DNA of 64,000 bases from Pratylenchus scribneri. Its lineage: Eukaryota; Nematoda; Chromadorea; Rhabditida; Pratylenchidae. Location of the stretch: assembly GCA_030063045.1 (NCBI GenBank), contig JAQSEB010000107.1:310001-374000 (forward strand), written 5' to 3'. The notes beneath the pieces were generated by a model, which worked only from the letters and a program-made list of their open reading frames with translations, was not told the DNA's origin and did no database searches. The translations under genes were made by a program, and so were the position numbers. Positions 44,986 to 57,805 of this stretch are shown one piece after another; within the stretch, counting starts at the first letter, position 1; every line of letters begins with the position of its first letter.

Positions 44986-45225
44986 AATGACTTCCTTAAC
45001 CTAATTAAGACCTTAATTAAATCAGATAAAAATTTTCGTACAGAATGCATTGCGATAGTTTATCCACTTTAAATAAAAGTACACAAAAATATGAAATAAT
45101 TTATGTGTATTTTAGGGAATTTGCCAAAAGAATATGGAACCATAAATAATGATCCGGAAAAAAAAATTGAATAGAAAAAATTGTCATTTATCCGATTTTT
45201 CGTGAAAATTCACAAGCATCTTCGT

Positions 45226-48200
45226 TCATTGATGAGTGCCATTGCCATTTTCATTTCCAGCATGTTTGTTTCTCGAATGTTGTTGATATTGTGAATGAGA
45301 ATGAGAGACGACAGCTGGTTCCTGGTCTAAAAATTATTTTTGCGGATTTTAAAAACAACAAAAAAGCAATAAAATTTACAAAATTTTTCATTTCAAAAAT
45401 TTTGTATAATTATTTTTTTTAAGCCACGACCAAATCCGAGGCCAAAAATTCTAATAAAATAAGGTAATCCCTTTCGCAATGCCAAATTATCCTATTTTTT
45501 AATTCCCTATGGGAAATTATTTTTCAACCTCTTAAAAATTGGGAGCTTTGGACTTTGGAGTCAATCTCCTTAATTTGTTGAAATTTTTGAACAAATTAAA
45601 GCGGTTTCTTAGGGAAATAAAAAATTCAATAAAAAAAACTTAAAAATTTTCTCCTAACAATAGCTAATGATCTCCAAAATTGATAGTGGGGAATTAAAAA
45701 AAAAACTGTATTTAAATTATGCCACAAATGTTTAATAAAATTTGAATGTTTTGTTCCATTTTTGATTTGATTAAAAATATCTAAAATTAATTTCTTGCCT
45801 TTCTTCTCAATTTTTTCCCCCTGAGCGGTTTCTCCCAAATGATGATGATGATGTGATCCATTATGGAGTCCACCGTTGCCATTTTCCATATTTACTGCTG
45901 TTTCTTTATGGACGATGCCGAATGGGTTGCCTTCTGCATGCACTGATGTTAAAATTTTCTCTGCCATTTTCTGCTCATTTTGCGTAAATTTGCCAGATTT
46001 ATCGCCTGGTTTACCAACAATTTCGGCCTGCACAGTATGTTCCAGCCCTAAATTTGACAAAAATTTCAAATTTTAATAGCTTTAAAAAATTTTGGATAAT
46101 ATGCATTTAATTATAAAAAATAACCACGGTATAAAAAATGTAATATTTCGCCATAATCTGATTGTTTTATAGCATTGATCTATGGCTCAATCGATTTATT
46201 AGGGTTGATTTTTTTTAAATTTAACTTATTAAAATCCATTTGATCAGCATCAGTAACCGGCTTAACATTTTTTTTTAAATTGCACTAATATGTCCAGAAT
46301 TAACATTTCCCCTAATAAACAGACCTGGCTAAAATGAATAAGCCATAATTTAATGCCCTACGCTGACTATGGAATTAAGCCATTTATCATAAATTACAAT
46401 ATTTCTGGCTATCTTATTGACCACTAGCAGAGCTACAATTTCCCATAAATTAGAATTATTTTAATTTTCTCTCCAATTTTTTACAATTTAAGAAGGCCTC
46501 CATCACTTCCTTTTGCGCTTGCATTTTGCCCTTCAATTTTGGATCTGTCACTTCCGGTTCGTGCGGTGTTTTGATGGTATCAAATGCATTCGGGTCATGT
46601 CCAAGGCTATAAAAATTGATGGCACTCTTCACAATTTGAATTGCCGGTTCTAATTTTCTATTCAAATTGTATTTCATATCATTGGCCATAGCAAAAATGG
46701 CCAATAATTGTTTGACATTTTCTTCTTCATTTTGATGTTTGGCATTTTTTGCCAATACAGTGAATAGGTCGTAGATAATTTGCGCTCTTGATACGCTCTC
46801 AACGCTTGAATATAAATTAATGAGTACAAGGTAAAGTTAAAAAAAAATATAAAGAATATTTTTTAGATTAGAATTTTATATTTTGAAGGGAACATTTCCT
46901 TGATATTGGTATCGAAATTCGGAAGAGCGGACAAATGTATGAGGAAATTTGCAACCCTTACAAAAATGATTTTAAAAAAATATAAAAAAATAGTCTAAAA
47001 TTTAGTTTTCTAAATTGTAGAGATCGGCGGGATCCCGTTCGGGAAAATTAGAGAACCCGACTCGGGAATGATTCGGGAATCCCGAACCGAGTTCCCGACC
47101 GAGGCGCCTTGCCGATCTTACTTACTAAATTGAGCTATTAGATGCATTTGTTTTTGACTCAAAGCCCACAGATAGGTAATATCCAGTTTTGGAAGGCTAT
47201 ATAACGTTTGAATGAAAGTCCAAAATGCCTTATAAATTTTGGCTTATATCGATTTTATTAAATTCTAAATTTAAAAAATTACTTGTATTTAAAAGTTATC
47301 TTATAATAAATCTGAATTTTTGAGGAAAATTCTTTTATTTTGCAATTTAAATTTTTTAAAAAATAGAAAAGCCACTTTTTAATTTGAATTAGGTCTTTTG
47401 AATGGCATTGCGCCTTCTTAAAATGGTTCCTTTCTTGCTGTGATTGTGGTATGGCCAAAAAAGATCTATCTAATTAACAAGGGCTATCCTAGCGATAGGG
47501 AATATAGAAATGGATGATATTAAATTTGCCGAATAGAGTATTGAAAATTCCAAAAAAAATCTTTCGTGCGAAAAATAATCATTTTGTTTTAGGCCATATA
47601 ACTTGGCCCAGTCAAGCTTTATTAATATTCCCTAGCCCCTTAGCTCTTATTAGCCACTAATCCCATGCTGGCCCTGAACCCTAACTTTAAGCCCTAATTA
47701 AGATCAAGTTAAAACCAAAAACGGTTTGCGATATTATTTCCTATTCGGCATTTTAAATATTTCCCATATAGAAATTAGACTTTAAAATTTTAAAAGATAA
47801 TACCCCTAATAAAAAACTTACAATTTTACCCTCTTTTCCTTCAATTTTTTGGGCATATTCTCCAAAATATCTACCACTTCATGTATGACATTTTTATATT
47901 CCTCCTTCAAGTCTCCTCCCTTTTCCAAATACTTTTCTATTGTTTCTGGCATTTTAATTCGATCTTTAATTTCCTTTTCAACTTTTTCAGCTAATGTTAA
48001 CGGCGCATTTTTGCTTTTGCCCGCAGTCCCAGATCCAGAAAAGTTAGCAGCAGGAATTGCTTCAACACGTTCGCCGGCACTATGTACGGTCATTCCACCC
48101 GCATTTCGTGCTCCGTGGCCAAAATTAACGGAATTGGAGCTGTGGCCTTTTCCGGACTTATTGCCGGTATAACCCCCAGGCATAGCCAAGGGCTTTTGGC

Positions 48201-49090
48201 TATTTTGATTAGTAGTCAATACTGGATTAACAACAGCAGGAGCACCTGCGAAAATTGAAGAATAAATAATATATTTTCATCCATCAACCAAATAAATATG
48301 TATGGATTTTCCCAAAACCGGCCGTATTTATAATTATATAATAAATTGCCAATATGTGAACAATTTTAATGATTTGTTATCAAATTATAGAGCAGGCTTT
48401 TTGCTATTAAATGATATTTATTTAAATTGGTTCAGAATTGGTGAAATTGTATACAAGAAACCATTCAAATACCTTTGCCATGGAAAAGTGAATTTTCTAT
48501 TGTTTTTTTGGGTACAACTTCATCAATTCTGAAGCAATTTTAATAAAATTAATAAATTTGTTGATTAAAAAATTCCAAATTGTTTTTGTCCTTAATATAT
48601 TATTTATAAATGACGACAAATTTGGCGGCTCCCAATCCCAAAAGATACCTTCCAAATTAATTCATCTTTCTCGGACTTTTCAATTCTTAAGAATGATTTT
48701 TTTATTCGGCATTATCAAATTTATGCTAATAAGGGTTTTGAGATTGAGACTAGAAGAGTTACTGGATATAAGCTCTTATAGAAATTCAGTATTATGATGA
48801 GAATTTTTGGCCAATTTGGCTGGTACCCGGGGAATTAATTCCTATTTTGCCGAAAATCCAGAGAATGGATTCGGCATATGAACAGGTGCCACAATACCAT
48901 TTTCCAAGTTTTAGGGAATCCCGGCAATATTTTTGAGTTTTGGTGATGGCACCCCTGTCCGTAATTATTTCTTCTAATTGACAAAATCCTCACCTCCGGC
49001 TGTGGGAAAGCCGGCATTGCATCCATTGGGGAAAAGAGTGATAGTAGAAATAAGCATGGAAAGCAAGAAAGACGAACAAATCAGTGGCAT
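45226..49090 (-). CDS. Gene 5: one-block secreted IKFYE-family protein
   Basis: Function unknown. Exons in coding order: 49090-48994, 48245-47822, 46804-46485, 46047-45799, 45326-45226; 396 residues. The leader starts MPLICSSFLLSMLIST and ends LFPNGCNAGF. A long Gly/Asn/Ser-rich region (QKPLAMPGGYTGNKSGKG) precedes module A (VIHEVVDILENMPKKLKEK). Fused B-C reads AQIIYDLFTVLAKN, then IQIVKSAINFYSLGHD, ending MEAFLN. D starts WLEHTVQAEIVGKPGD and carries an NGSHHHHHLGETAQG stretch. The tail is rich in His, Gln and Asn (SHSHSQYQQHSRNKHAG). The D/tail donor is GC instead of GT (AAAG|GCAAGA), which fits a GC-AG intron at the conserved phase 1 position. Genes 3 and 5 both have His-rich tails. Confidence 0.82.
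47020..47125. repeat. Short GC-rich inverted repeat
   Basis: AGATCGGCGGGATCCCG and TTGCCGATCT bound a segment with repeated CCCGA and TCGGGA blocks. Possibly a miniature transposon. It lies upstream of exon B-C of gene 5, in its A/B-C intron. Confidence 0.45.
47530..47735. mobile_element. Type 4 palindromic MITE, eroded
   Basis: TCTTTCGTGCGAAAAATAAT and TTTAGGCCATATAACTTGGC on the left; the right arm survives only in part. The core has CCCTAGCCCCTTAGCTC and CCCTGAACCCTAAC, the complement of the TTAGGG-like cores of other copies. Confidence 0.6.
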
Positions 49091-50300
49091 CTTCAAGGAC
49101 ACGGTCGAGGACATATCCAATATTTTGAACGACACTTTACGGATTTTTTGGGAATTTTGACGGATTTTTTGAGGAGGGAAGGATTTGGATTTTCTTTTTT
49201 GGATATGGCCATTGCCTTCGATTTGGTGGACTATTTATTGAGCCTTGGGAGCCACAATCCTTGTGAAGAAATGATGGACAAAATGTGATGATGTTGGGCA
49301 AATTGTTGTTTTGATGGCATTTGTATTGTGTATTGACCATGGGATATCCCAAACCTCAATCTTTACAGCTGTGTGATATTGAGGTAAATTGGAGAGGAGG
49401 AGAAGGGAGGGGAACTAGAATTGAGAAGGGGAACTCTAATTGGGAGGGGGAATTGAAGGGAGTGGGATGAAGAAGGAAGAGAATTGTGGGGGAGGGGGGA
49501 TTTGGGGAAGTCGATCAGAAAAGGTAAATCCCAAATATGGAATGGAGGAGGGAAGCGCGCGCGGAAGCTGATGATTGGCCATTTACTCATCCTAGAAAGA
49601 TCGCCCGACCCGGATGTGCCATATCCACCAATTTATCCTATCCACGGATTTTCTCTTCTAAAGAGGAAAGGGAATTGAAGATGGGGAATTGGAGAGAGGA
49701 AATAGAGGGAAAGGAAGAGAATTGTGGGGAGGGTGATTTGGGGAAGCCGATCGGAAAAGGTAAATCCCAAATATGGAGGAGGAGGGGAACGCGCGCGCGT
49801 AAACTGATGATTGGGCCATTTATTCCTTCTAGAAAGATCGTCCGACCCGGAAATGATGTTGCCTCCATTTTATCCCATTCACGGGTTTTACCTTTCCTAC
49901 AAAGTTCCATGGCCCGAAAAGTGCTATACCCTCAATTTATTTCATCGAGGTTTTTAAAGACTCCTAGTAAGTAGAAAAGTCGGGATTCGGGAATTAGAAG
50001 GAAGAAAATAGAAGAAAAGAATAAAGAACAGAGGGGGAATTTGGATTTTGGAAGAAGAGGAGGGAAAAAAGGAAGGGAAGTTGATTGTAGATGGAAAATG
50101 CCCAAATATGGAAATGGGAGAGGATGGCGTTGGCGGAAGCTGATGAATGGCCATTTACTCCTCTCCTAGAAAGATCGCCCGACCCGGATGTGCCGTTTCT
50201 TCCATTTTTTGCCCATCCAAGGCTCTACCCCTCTAGGAAAGGGAATTGAAAGAACTTCCTTAACTGGATAACGGATTGCAGAACCACGCATTCATGCCTT
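49091..50300. repeat. Gene 5 upstream region with GC-rich tandem repeats
   Basis: Three related segments, at about 49470-49680, 49690-49900 and 50040-50240, share GGTAAATCCCAAATATGGA, a GCGCGCG-rich stretch, AGCTGATGATTGGCCATTTA, and CTAGAAAGATCGCCCGACCC. They lie upstream of the gene 5 leader and could be duplicated promoter modules. Open frames there change strand and have no splice support. Confidence 0.55.
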
Positions 50301-50479
50301 CAGCAGAATGACCGATTCGTGTGTAATTCTAGAAGGTATTTCATAAAAAAACGACAATTGACCAAAATGGGGAACTCCAATTAAAGGTAACCAAAAAATT
50401 AATAAATTTGGAAGCATAATTTGGCTAATTAATGGTGACTAGGCCCTTAATGAAATTCCCACCCCCCCCTCCCCATTAG

Positions 50480-52470
50480 CTCTGTTCATAACATTTATTC
50501 AAAAAATGTACCAAGCTCGGTAATTAACTCCTCCCTTAAAAGAATGCCAAATTGCACAACCGCGGATAACTGCTTGCATCCGGAATGCCGGACAAATCGC
50601 GCACAATTCGTGGAATACAATTTTTTGCGAACAAAATAAAAAAGGGGGACAATTGGCCTAAGAAAGAAGAAAGGCATATCCAGCAGGCCTAAAAAATCAA
50701 TCAATATCATCCCTCTATTTTCTCGTGAATTTGGTCTCAATCAATATGGCCTTGAATGGAGAAAGGCAATGCGACAAAGAAAGAATGGATGAATAAAGGA
50801 ATGTGATGAGTTTGTTAATTCATTTCTCTTAACAAAATACCGAATTACAGAACCGCAAAACCGTACATTCCTGTTCAGCTTTTGCCGGACATTCCATAGC
50901 GTAACCAAACCACAAAAAGGAGGGGACAATTGGCTAAAAAGGGAAACCAGGCTAGCCAAAAAATCAATCAATCCCATCTTCCAATTTTCTCGTGGCTGAG
51001 GCCAGTTAATTTGCCAATGGGAGGCGAAGCGGCAGAAAGAGGGAAAGCGCGCGGGTAATTCCCCCGATTAATATGGCCTTTAGTTTTGAGAAGCGATTCG
51101 GCAATCAGCAATGAGGCGGGAAGGCGCGCGGATCCACATTTAGCGCTCGTCTTCCTTCATTTTGGCCTATCGCTTCTCATTCCTTTCCTAGGACAAGGCC
51201 CTTATTTGCCAGCAATTGGCCAATTCAAAGCGAGCGGCTTCAATTGCCCCAAAGAAAAACAATACCGCCAAAAAAGTGGCAAGACGTGCGCAATGAATCG
51301 ATGGCCAACTCCAATAATTGGGGAAGGAAAGAATTGCGCCCGCACGCGATGAGAAAACAAAAATGAGAACAACAACAAAAAGAGGAAAGCAAATGATTGG
51401 GCAAACCGCGGAATATAGGAGAAAGATTTACATACTGAAAATTTTAAACTATTTAATTAATTTGAGCATACGATTAATAAGCAATACCAAAGAGCTATGA
51501 TTTAATTTCATTTCAGCCATTCTTTGGTCATAGTTCAAAAATGGGAACAATCAATTCGGGAAAGAAATATGCCAATTGAAAGCCCTAAATATCCTCTAAA
51601 AAGTGGCTGATTTAATTTTTGAAAATATAAAATAATTTGTGCAATAAAAGGCTTTTCTTCAATAAATACGGGTTTATAAATTCAAAGACAAATAACATTT
51701 TTTAAAGTTGGAATTTATAAAATTAAAAAAAAACTTAATTATAGAAGACACTTTTGGCTTTCAAATGGTATATTTATGCATTCACTAATTGGTTGCTTCC
51801 TTGTTTAGTATTGGCCAAAAGAATGACCCAAGTAATAAAATGGGCTTACTGAAATTTCCTCCGATTACAAATTTATAAAAAAATATGTATAAAAAAATAT
51901 ATACTTTAAGTAAATTTGGATATTTTTTTAGCTTAATCACTCTTTGCCGATTCCATTCATTGAATTCAAAATTTCATTTGTATAAAATATTTCCATTCAA
52001 ATACTTTCTTAATTGAGTCAATAACAAACAAATTACCCATTTTCCCCAATGGAAAATTCTCAACCAATCAAAAGTGAGGTTAAAATTAAATTTAAAAATG
52101 TCAAGTGAAATATAATTCTCTATTTGATGGACTTTGGACATTAAAAAAAGGTCCGATGCTCTGTGTCTGAGGAAAGGGCAAAATAAAAGAATAATAAAAA
52201 ATATAATATGTTTGGATATTTAAGAACCATTTATAGTTATGCTATTCGATGATCAATTTAATTATTTTTTATGGAAATTTATCCAAACAATTAGAAATTT
52301 TTTTTGTTGATTTAGAAGAAAAAAAGATAATATAATTGATGAAAATTTTCTGTCAATGTCATATTTAGTAAATAATCCTTGAATGATTAATAAAAAAAAA
52401 AGTAAAATATTTGTGCTGATCACCATTTCATAATTCATTAATCATGCATAATCATCATTCTTCCTCAATC
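50480..52470. repeat. Spacer with duplicated GC-rich blocks
   Basis: Related blocks at about 50500-50760 and 50770-51010 share TCGTG(AA/GC)T..GG, AATCAATCAAT and CGCAC/CGAAT patches. 51050-51430 matches 56650-57105 over several hundred bases, including GAGAAAACAAAAATGAGAAC and GCAAATGATTGGGC. A TTTTCTCGTGAATTTGG motif recurs. No gene is evident; 51500-52470 is plain AT-rich DNA. Confidence 0.5.
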
Positions 52471-54728
52471 TTATGCATCAGCGAATACGATAAAAAAAGT
52501 TTTTGATGCATTCGAAAAAGTAAATTTGCCAGATTGGTCAACATAAAAAAATTGATCATTTGCAAGAGCTCTTATTTGAACAGGAAAATAGTATTTATTG
52601 TCAGAAGCAATTTGAATTTCCTGACGACGTAATTCAAATTTGCCATTGCTACTATTTGGGATAGTGCCAGTGAAGGCGAACAAATTAGAATTTTGATCAA
52701 ATTCGAGAAATTTTTCCTTAAAATTTTTGAATTGGAATTATTTTAATAAATAATAAATGTATGCGCTTATTCTGACAGTATTTGGTTTGTCAATTTTTAT
52801 TTAGTAAATTTTTCCAATTATAGTTATAATTTTTTTACTTTTTTATAGCAATATTAGTAGGGAGCGGATTTTTATTGATATCAATATTTTTCTTGCGAAC
52901 TTAAAACAGCTTAAAAACAACTTAAAACATGTTTTTATCAATGTTTTTGCTGATTTGGGTGAACTTTTATGTCAATATTCATCAGTATTATTTTGGCATT
53001 TTTTGACCGTCAATATTGATGTCAATATTTTTTTGAAATTTTCGTCAATATTTTGAAGATTTTTGAAGAATTTTAGTAAATTTTTGAAAAAAAAAGATGA
53101 AAAAATTGATTTTGGAAATTTTTATGAAAAAATTAATGAAAAAAATTATTTTGACTTATTTGAAAATTTTTTGATATTTATAAAAAAATTATATATTTTT
53201 AGAAATGAATTTTAAAATTTTCTATAAAAAAAACTTCGAAATACAAATATTTTGTATCTCCTATTAACAGAAAAAAATTGTTTTGAAATTTTTACTCAAA
53301 AAAAGCTTTTTTAAAATAAATTTTCATCAATATTTTGCCTATTTTTTGCCATTTATATCAATATTTTACCAGTTTTATGTCAATATTTTATAGCTATATT
53401 TCGAGATTTTATATCAATATAAATCCTTTCCCTAAATATTAGGTGAAATATAACATTTAATCAATAATCTTAATTATGTAATAATATAAATGTATGAGCT
53501 TGTTCTGATTCTGACACGTATTTGGTTTGTCAATTTTTAATTAATCTTTCCAATTAAACTTATATAAATTTTTTACTATTTTATAGCAATATTAGATAAA
53601 AAAAATAGCATTTAATGGATAATCCTAATCCTTTCAAGTACATATATATTCTTTTTTATACTAATCAACAACAAATTTGAATATTAAAATTAATTATAAT
53701 ATAGTTAAATTAACCTTTATCGTAGAATAAATTCCAAAAGTTCCATCAATATTCCGGCAAAATTTGAAAAAAGATGATAAATTTGGCGAACCATATTTTA
53801 ATTTCAATTGTCGATCATGTGTTGCATATAAACAACGAAAACAATTCTTATAATTACCATCAGAACTGTATAATAAATACAAATTTTCTGTAGCCGAGGG
53901 AAAATATTTGCTGAAAAATTATTTAATTTATAAATGTCATTTCATAAATATATGTATTTTACTCGAAAGTGGCTTTAATAAATTCTTGCTTCAATTTTTT
54001 GTTTTCTTCCTCTAATTTTGTCATTTCGTCTTTTAATTTTGTCTCGAGAGCATTTTTATCATCAATGATTTGCTTTATTTTGCATTCCATTTCCTTTTCC
54101 ATGACCTATATAAAAAAAAAATATCGAATTGAAAGTTTTTATATTTTATAAAAATTTGTCACATATTTTTTAAATTTTTTAAAAATTATTTTCAAACTTT
54201 ATTATAATTAGAATCCAAATTTATAAATTTATATTTATAATGAACGCCTAGAAAAAGAGCCTTATCTTTTAGACAAAAGTCAAATGGTTTTTATTTATAT
54301 AAAAGGATTATATGAAAAAATATATAAAGCAACTAATGAAAATTCTTTTTATCTATTGCAATTTTTATTTTTGCTTTTTTAAATCTTTAACAATATTCCA
54401 GACTTCAAGGTTCAATTTCAATTTCAATATAAATTTAATTTAATTTTTAAATAATTACCTTTCCCGCCTCGTTTTTCGCCTCCAATTCATTTTCACGTTC
54501 CTTCAATAATGCCATAAACTTGTCCACTATTATTTTTGTGCAGTCATTATTACCAATACCCACTGAGAAACCACAGCAGAAACCAAAAATATTTTTTAAT
54601 GAAGAATTAAAATCCTCCTCCAGTTCCTTCAATGTTGGCGTTTTTGCGCATTCATCATTTTCATTTTCATTTTCATCATCATTATTTTCGAGAGTTTCAT
54701 TGCATTTTTGTTCAGGTAATTCACTCAT
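52471..54728 (-). CDS. Four-exon gene of unknown function, coiled coil plus C-terminal domain
   Basis: Exons in coding order: 54728-54459, 54105-53963, 53910-53715, 52716-52471; 284 residues with consistent phases (0, 2, 0). No signal peptide. Residues 1-35 are acidic (ENNDDENENENDECAK). A Cys-containing stretch (NIFGFCCGFSVGIGNND) leads into a charged helix from about 75 to 137 (LLKERENELEAKNEAGKVME, then KLEEENKKLKQEFIKATF) that looks like a coiled coil. The last 145 residues are rich in aromatic and beta-prone sequence (NLYLLYSSDGNYKNCFRCLY; SASKTFF-like end FSNASKTFFIVFADA). This could be a compact beta domain, but I cannot assign a family. It is unrelated to the IKFYE genes in sequence and intron phases. 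Confidence 0.75.
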
Positions 54729-57700
54729 TTTATCCGATGGCAAATGTAAAATGGAAGAGTGTTGGATTTGGGATATATTTTTGTTGACTTTTTATTTTGG
54801 GTTTTTGAGTTCTGACTTCTGATCTGACTAATGATTCAAATAATAAAATACGAAATAATCTAATTTGGATGGGGATGATGTTGTTGGATTAATTTATATA
54901 TCATTTATGGAGCCTAAAATTAGCTACAAAATAATATTAAATAAAAGCATTATTTAATGTGAATTTATTTTAATTTTAGATAAAAAAGCTCGTTAATCTA
55001 ATTATGCTATAATTCGAAAAATATCCAACATTAAATAAATACTTTTGATATCATTTTGTTGCTAATTTTATGTTAATAAAATGATTTTTAAATTAATCCA
55101 ATATTGTAAATAAAATCGAAAATTGACTATTTCTTCCCCAATCTTACATTTACATTACAGTTTATTTATTAAGTACCGTAATTTGTTCTAATTATAATTA
55201 CTCATATTTTCAACAATATCCTATTTGTCCTCCAAAGAGTATTGTATTGCTTCTGTGAGTATAAAAAATTCATAAAATAACCTAAAGTATTAATTCCTTT
55301 ATAAAATATATCCCAATTCTTTCAGCATTAACATACGTGTTTAGTTTAATTTGTGTAGAATAATATTTTGTTAAATGTTTTAATAAAAAAATATTAATAT
55401 TAGTTTAACTTGTGAATATATTTCGATTAGAAAATAATGAATTAAATAAAGCGTTATAGCATATAAATTAATAATAAATATTACAAAATGAAATTCATCA
55501 ATTTTTAAGTTAATTAATACTTATGAAACAATTTTGAGTTTGGGTTCATTAAATCTAAATAGTAAATATATATATTCTGATAAATTTTCATTTTAAATAA
55601 ATGAGAAATGGCCCGTATCAATAACATTAAAAAGAATTAATGATGAGATGATAATGATAATAACGAGTTTTTATTTATTTTTGGTGTAATTGTCATTTGG
55701 ATTATTCTCGATTCTCTCGAAGATGGGTTTATTATAAATGGTGTAATTTTATAATATATATAATTGCTTTTGACTTTTTCACTTTTCAAAATTTTTAAAC
55801 CAAACGTTTTAAGTGATATAACATTGGTATAAATGGTTCAAATTGAGCAGAAATTGAAATTTTACCAACTAAATCGACCATGCTGAATCGATTGAGCGAG
55901 CTGAAATGGTGAACAGGTCGCTGTCCTATTCCAGGCGAGCGAAGCGAGCCATTGAAATATATGAATAAAACCCATCTAGGGAACCTTTAAAGCGCCTTGC
56001 GCTTTCCAAAACAGGTCCATGTATTCCTTCCGGCGGAAGCATGCTTTAAACTAGTGGGGCCCTGCCCCACTGGTTTAAAGTTAAAAATAGAGATGAGAAT
56101 GAAAAAGTGAAAAAAAGACAATTTGTTGGCCTCTGATTCATTTCTGTTTTTTACTTTGCACATCGTACCACACCCTATTAAAAATTTACATCCTTTTTCT
56201 TTCATAAATGCAAACAAATGATTGTAATGAAAATATTTTTATCTGGGATTATTTCAAAAATATTATTGAATGCTGGGATCAAACGTACATTAAATAAAAT
56301 TTCGTTTTGCCCTTCATCACATCATTATTCACATTTAATTTTGCTTTAGCATTTTTTGCTCTTTAGAATCGAAAATAGGAGAAACCGAAACATATATTTT
56401 AACAAAAAATGAAAATCGAGTTTAAAATAAAAATTATCGAATTAAAATAAATTCCAATATTTTTGGCGAATTTTTTTAAAACTTTTTATGAATTTTAATA
56501 AGGAAAAAATTCCTTTAAAATAGACAAATTTATTTTATTAAGAAGATTAAATGAATTAAAAAAATCAGACAAATTAAATAAGTGTGTTGATTTATGAATG
56601 TGTGGAATATTGCTCAAAAAAGATGGAATTCATTTTGATCGAATCGAACTCATCCCTATATTTTCTCGTGAATTTGGCCCCAATTAATATGGCCTTGAAT
56701 GATATGAGAAGCGAAACGGCAGAAAGAATAAAAGCTGCGGGCTTTCCACTAATCAATATGGTCTTTAGTTTTGAGAAGCGATGCGGTAATGATGCTGGAA
56801 AGCGCGCGGGGCCAGCGCACGTCTTTTTACCCTACTTGCTTCATTGCTTCTCATTCCTTTGCTAGGACACGGCCCTTATTTGCCAACAATTGGCCAATTC
56901 GAAGAGAGCGGCCTCAAATGCCTCAAAAACAATGCCGACAAAAAAGGGAGGAAGAAATGCGCAATGAATTGATGGTCAACACTAATAATTGAGGAAGGAA
57001 GGAATTTCGCGCGCGCGCACGATGAGAAAACAAAAATGAGAACAACAACAAAAATAGGAAAGCAAATGATTGGGCGAACCGCGGAATATTGGAAAAAGAT
57101 TTACCACATTTTCGACTATTCTCTCACATTTTTTTTTCACAATTATTTTGGCTAAGATTGCGAGGCAATTTTTGGCAATCCCGAATTATCTAAATAGAGT
57201 GGAAACATAAGAAAAATAAAAAGAATTAATGGCTTAAATAATTTTTTTAACGAGTTCTAAGCGTAAAAAAAGTCACATTTTTTGCCACATCTTAGAAAAA
57301 TTTTGCCGCATTTTTTCCACATTTTTTATAGCCTAAGCCACATTGGTCAAGCCAAACGGTCACCCTCGTCATATCTCAACAAGGAAACAATAATTCGCAA
57401 TGGCAATATGTCTTTTGATATCTCTAAAAAAGTTGCTTTTTTCTTCGGACCGGAGATACAAGATAATTTGCAAAATAAGCTGTTTCCTTCTAAATTCGGG
57501 TTTATTACACTCAAGGACATATAGCATTTTAATAATAGATTTCATAAAATTTAAAAATATCTCTTTAATATGGCTTTCAAAATATATATCGCCTTTTTGG
57601 ATTCGTTATTCCTTTGTTGACCCATGAATCAAAAGAATAAGACAGGTAAAAAAAGCTTTACTGAAATTTTCTCTGCCCAAAATTTATCAAAAAATATAAA

Positions 57701-57805
57701 TCATTCTTTTCATTTAACATTCAATTTTTATAAAAAATTTTTAAAAAAAAAATTTAGAAATATGAAATAATTTTCAAAAATTCCACCAAAAATTCTGCTT
57801 CTGCC
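54729..57805. other. Spacer with repeat fragments
   Basis: Contains a half-size type 2 MITE at about 54900-55090 and a type 3 fragment near 55855-55890 (CTAAATCGACCATGCTGA). A cluster of GC-rich hairpins lies at 55915-56090, and the 56640-57105 block duplicates 51050-51430. The TTTTCTCGTGAATTTGGCCC motif at about 56660 matches 50725. No splice-consistent gene was found. Confidence 0.45.
55915..56090. repeat. Cluster of GC-rich hairpins
   Basis: GCGAGCGAAGCGAGC, AAAGCGCCTTGCGCTTT, CCTTCCGGCGGAAGCA and a long stem, TTTAAACTAGTGGGGC paired with GCCCCACTGGTTTAAA. Four compact hairpins in 175 bp of an otherwise AT-rich spacer suggest the structured end of a mobile element or an RNA. Confidence 0.5.

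Noticed and set aside
49363..50154. Several open frames up to 145 codons upstream of gene 5
   Set aside because: They lie in three tandem GC-rich repeats, on both strands, with no splice or signal features.
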